In this document: one piece after another, positions 18,975 through 20,280 of the stretch | How positions within the stretch are numbered: position 1 is the first letter of the stretch | How the letters are laid out: each line of letters opens with the position of its first letter | Source: Lyophyllum atratum | Lineage: Eukaryota > Basidiomycota > Agaricomycetes > Agaricales > Lyophyllaceae | Length of the DNA stretch: 20,280 nt | NCBI GenBank assembly: GCA_014905825.1 | Contig: JACGCN010000141.1 | Span: forward strand, 1 to 20,280 | Reading direction: 5' to 3' | Program-made: the position numbers and the translations under genes | Notes under the pieces: generated by a model | The model's database searches: none | The model's input: only the letters and a program-made list of their open reading frames with translations | Told to the model about the DNA's origin: nothing

Positions 18975-20053
18975 GGCCCACGCATGCTGGTGTTACGACA
19001 GCCGGACCCTCGAAAGGCTCTGTGCAGAATACGTTCCGGGCCCTGGACGTGCTGACAACATCATGGTGTCCTTCCTCATCCATCTCCAGATAGATGCAGG
19101 TGGCAGGCAGGTACGCGGGTGTCTGCGTTAGGCCGTGATCGGGCTTAGAAGGACCTTTAGGCGTATAGAGTAGTTTTACCCTCGACGCGGCGATTCGATG
19201 CTTGTGGCGATTGGGTTGCCTGCGCGGACGCGACTGCCTTTACACGAGGCTGCTGCGTGTACCGCTCGTCGTCGTCCGAGTGAAGAGATCATGGTTGCTG
19301 GTATGTTGACTTGGGTCACGTGGTCGAAACTGGGAAGTTGACGAACGCGAAAGTGTCAGTGTCAGTTCTGCATCAATCCAAGTCTCTCCCTGCCTTCAGT
19401 GCATTCATTCTCGGGGTCTACATGTGGACGTTTCATATCAACTTCATGCCGGTGCGTTCCGGGCTTCTGTATCCGCTCAATAGCCTTATCGCTTCCTGGT
19501 CTTCTTCACTGCCGAATTGACACGAAGAGCATGTTCGTCATCTCGAGGAAGCCATGTAAGCCTAGCGATGTCGGCCGACGCGTGGTGCTTCCACGAGAAC
19601 AAGGTCGATGAGGTATGTGCTGTAGCCTCAGCATTATCGTTGGTAGACGTATGGAGTCCGGAGATATGTTTGCATCAGGTCGCTATCCTGGCTCGACATG
19701 TGCCATATACCATAGATTCCAAAACAACGGGATGCGCGGTGAGCATGGAACCCACGGAAAGAAGTCACCTGTTCTCCACTCCTTCTCACGCGAGTATTCT
19801 TAATAAAGGGATCGTACGATAGATGTGACCTTCTTTCCTTTTCAACCACTGGTATTCGTCTTCTGCGCTCGAGAGTTCTGCCTATGTTCATAACTATCAA
19901 CGCGCACGATCACGACATTGATGAAACCGTGATTCGGCACTCTGCATCAACATGCCAGCGACATCATCACCCCCCGGTTCAACGTCAACGTCGTCCTGTT
20001 ATTCTCGACCACCTCCTCAATCAGGGACGGACTTATAAATAGCCAAGCTTTAA
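18975..20053. other. No gene seen
   Basis: Upstream region of the secreted-protein gene plus intergenic sequence. Plus-strand frames at 19311-19822 are short and have no recognisable motif or splice structure. Confidence 0.4.
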
Positions 20054-20251
20054 TCAGGGTTGCTGCACGGAACGGATGGCAAGCGGCCGGTGCTTATGAG
20101 CCGTGGTAAGGACGCGTCGCAGGTTGGCGTTGGCATCGACTATGTACTTGCAGATTTGCCCTGGGTGCTCGGCCATAACTTCCATGCTGATGATGTGTAC
20201 GCGATCTCGCGCGACAGCGTCAGATGTCAGCGCTCCAGCTTGAATATGTCT
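20054..20251 (-). CDS. Terminal exon of a gene running off the window
   Basis: A minus-strand frame with no stop before TGA at 20054-20056 follows an acceptor-like GCGCAGTAG (AG at 20252-20253). It encodes about 65 residues, including DAVARDRVHIISMEVMAEHP, GQICKYIVDANANLRRV and LTTAHKHRPLAIRSV. The mixed composition and clean frame suggest genuine coding sequence. The gene's other exons lie beyond 20280. I do not recognise the family. CAG at 20255-20257 is an alternative acceptor but would put TAG in this frame. Confidence 0.45.
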   Translation of the reverse strand, partial: RHIQAGALTSDAVARDRVHIISMEVMAEHPGQICKYIVDANANLRRVLTTAHKHRPLAIRSVQQP

Positions 20252-20280
20252 CTACTGCGCTCGCTAAATAACCTTAACGG

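Overview
The window looks like nuclear DNA of a filamentous basidiomycete, most likely an Agaricomycete. Genes are cut by many short introns (about 48-99 nt, GT..AG). The TATA-driven secreted protein and the truncated kinase both resemble families I associate with mushrooms. This is inference from family resemblance and intron structure; no taxonomic marker gene is present.

Layout. At 1-3050 there is a telomere-like pyrimidine tract and one minus-strand gene with an acidic, microsatellite-expanded centre. From about 3060 to 7717 two minisatellite arrays are built on a CGCACCT core. Embedded in them are three near-identical 270-bp blocks plus a truncated fourth. Each full block begins, on the minus strand, with a tRNA-like sequence carrying A and B boxes and a downstream oligo-T. 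The arrays are split by a unique 5009-5945 segment. Directly beyond the last block lies a TKL-type kinase gene that keeps only its N-lobe, as if the array junction had removed the rest.

From 9190 to 10167 a minus-strand gene can be assembled from six exons with consistent phases; it resembles a degenerate PP2C phosphatase. From 10249 to 12700 the plus strand holds exon-like stretches in shifting frames. A well-supported minus-strand gene at 13027-15293 encodes an acidic protein with a Zn2Cys6-like cysteine pattern, a coiled coil and a basic tail. The stretch 15294-17127 shows no gene. A minus-strand gene at 17128-18872 encodes a secreted two-unit cysteine-motif protein with a TATA box upstream. 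The last 200 bases hold the final exon of a gene that runs off the window.

Cross-cutting observation: at least five coding regions change frame by one base, often at short homopolymer runs, while their splice sites remain good. Either the assembly carries indel errors or much of this accessory region is decaying. The genes show no operon-like or pathway relationship. The most distinctive system is the tRNA-like/minisatellite composite.
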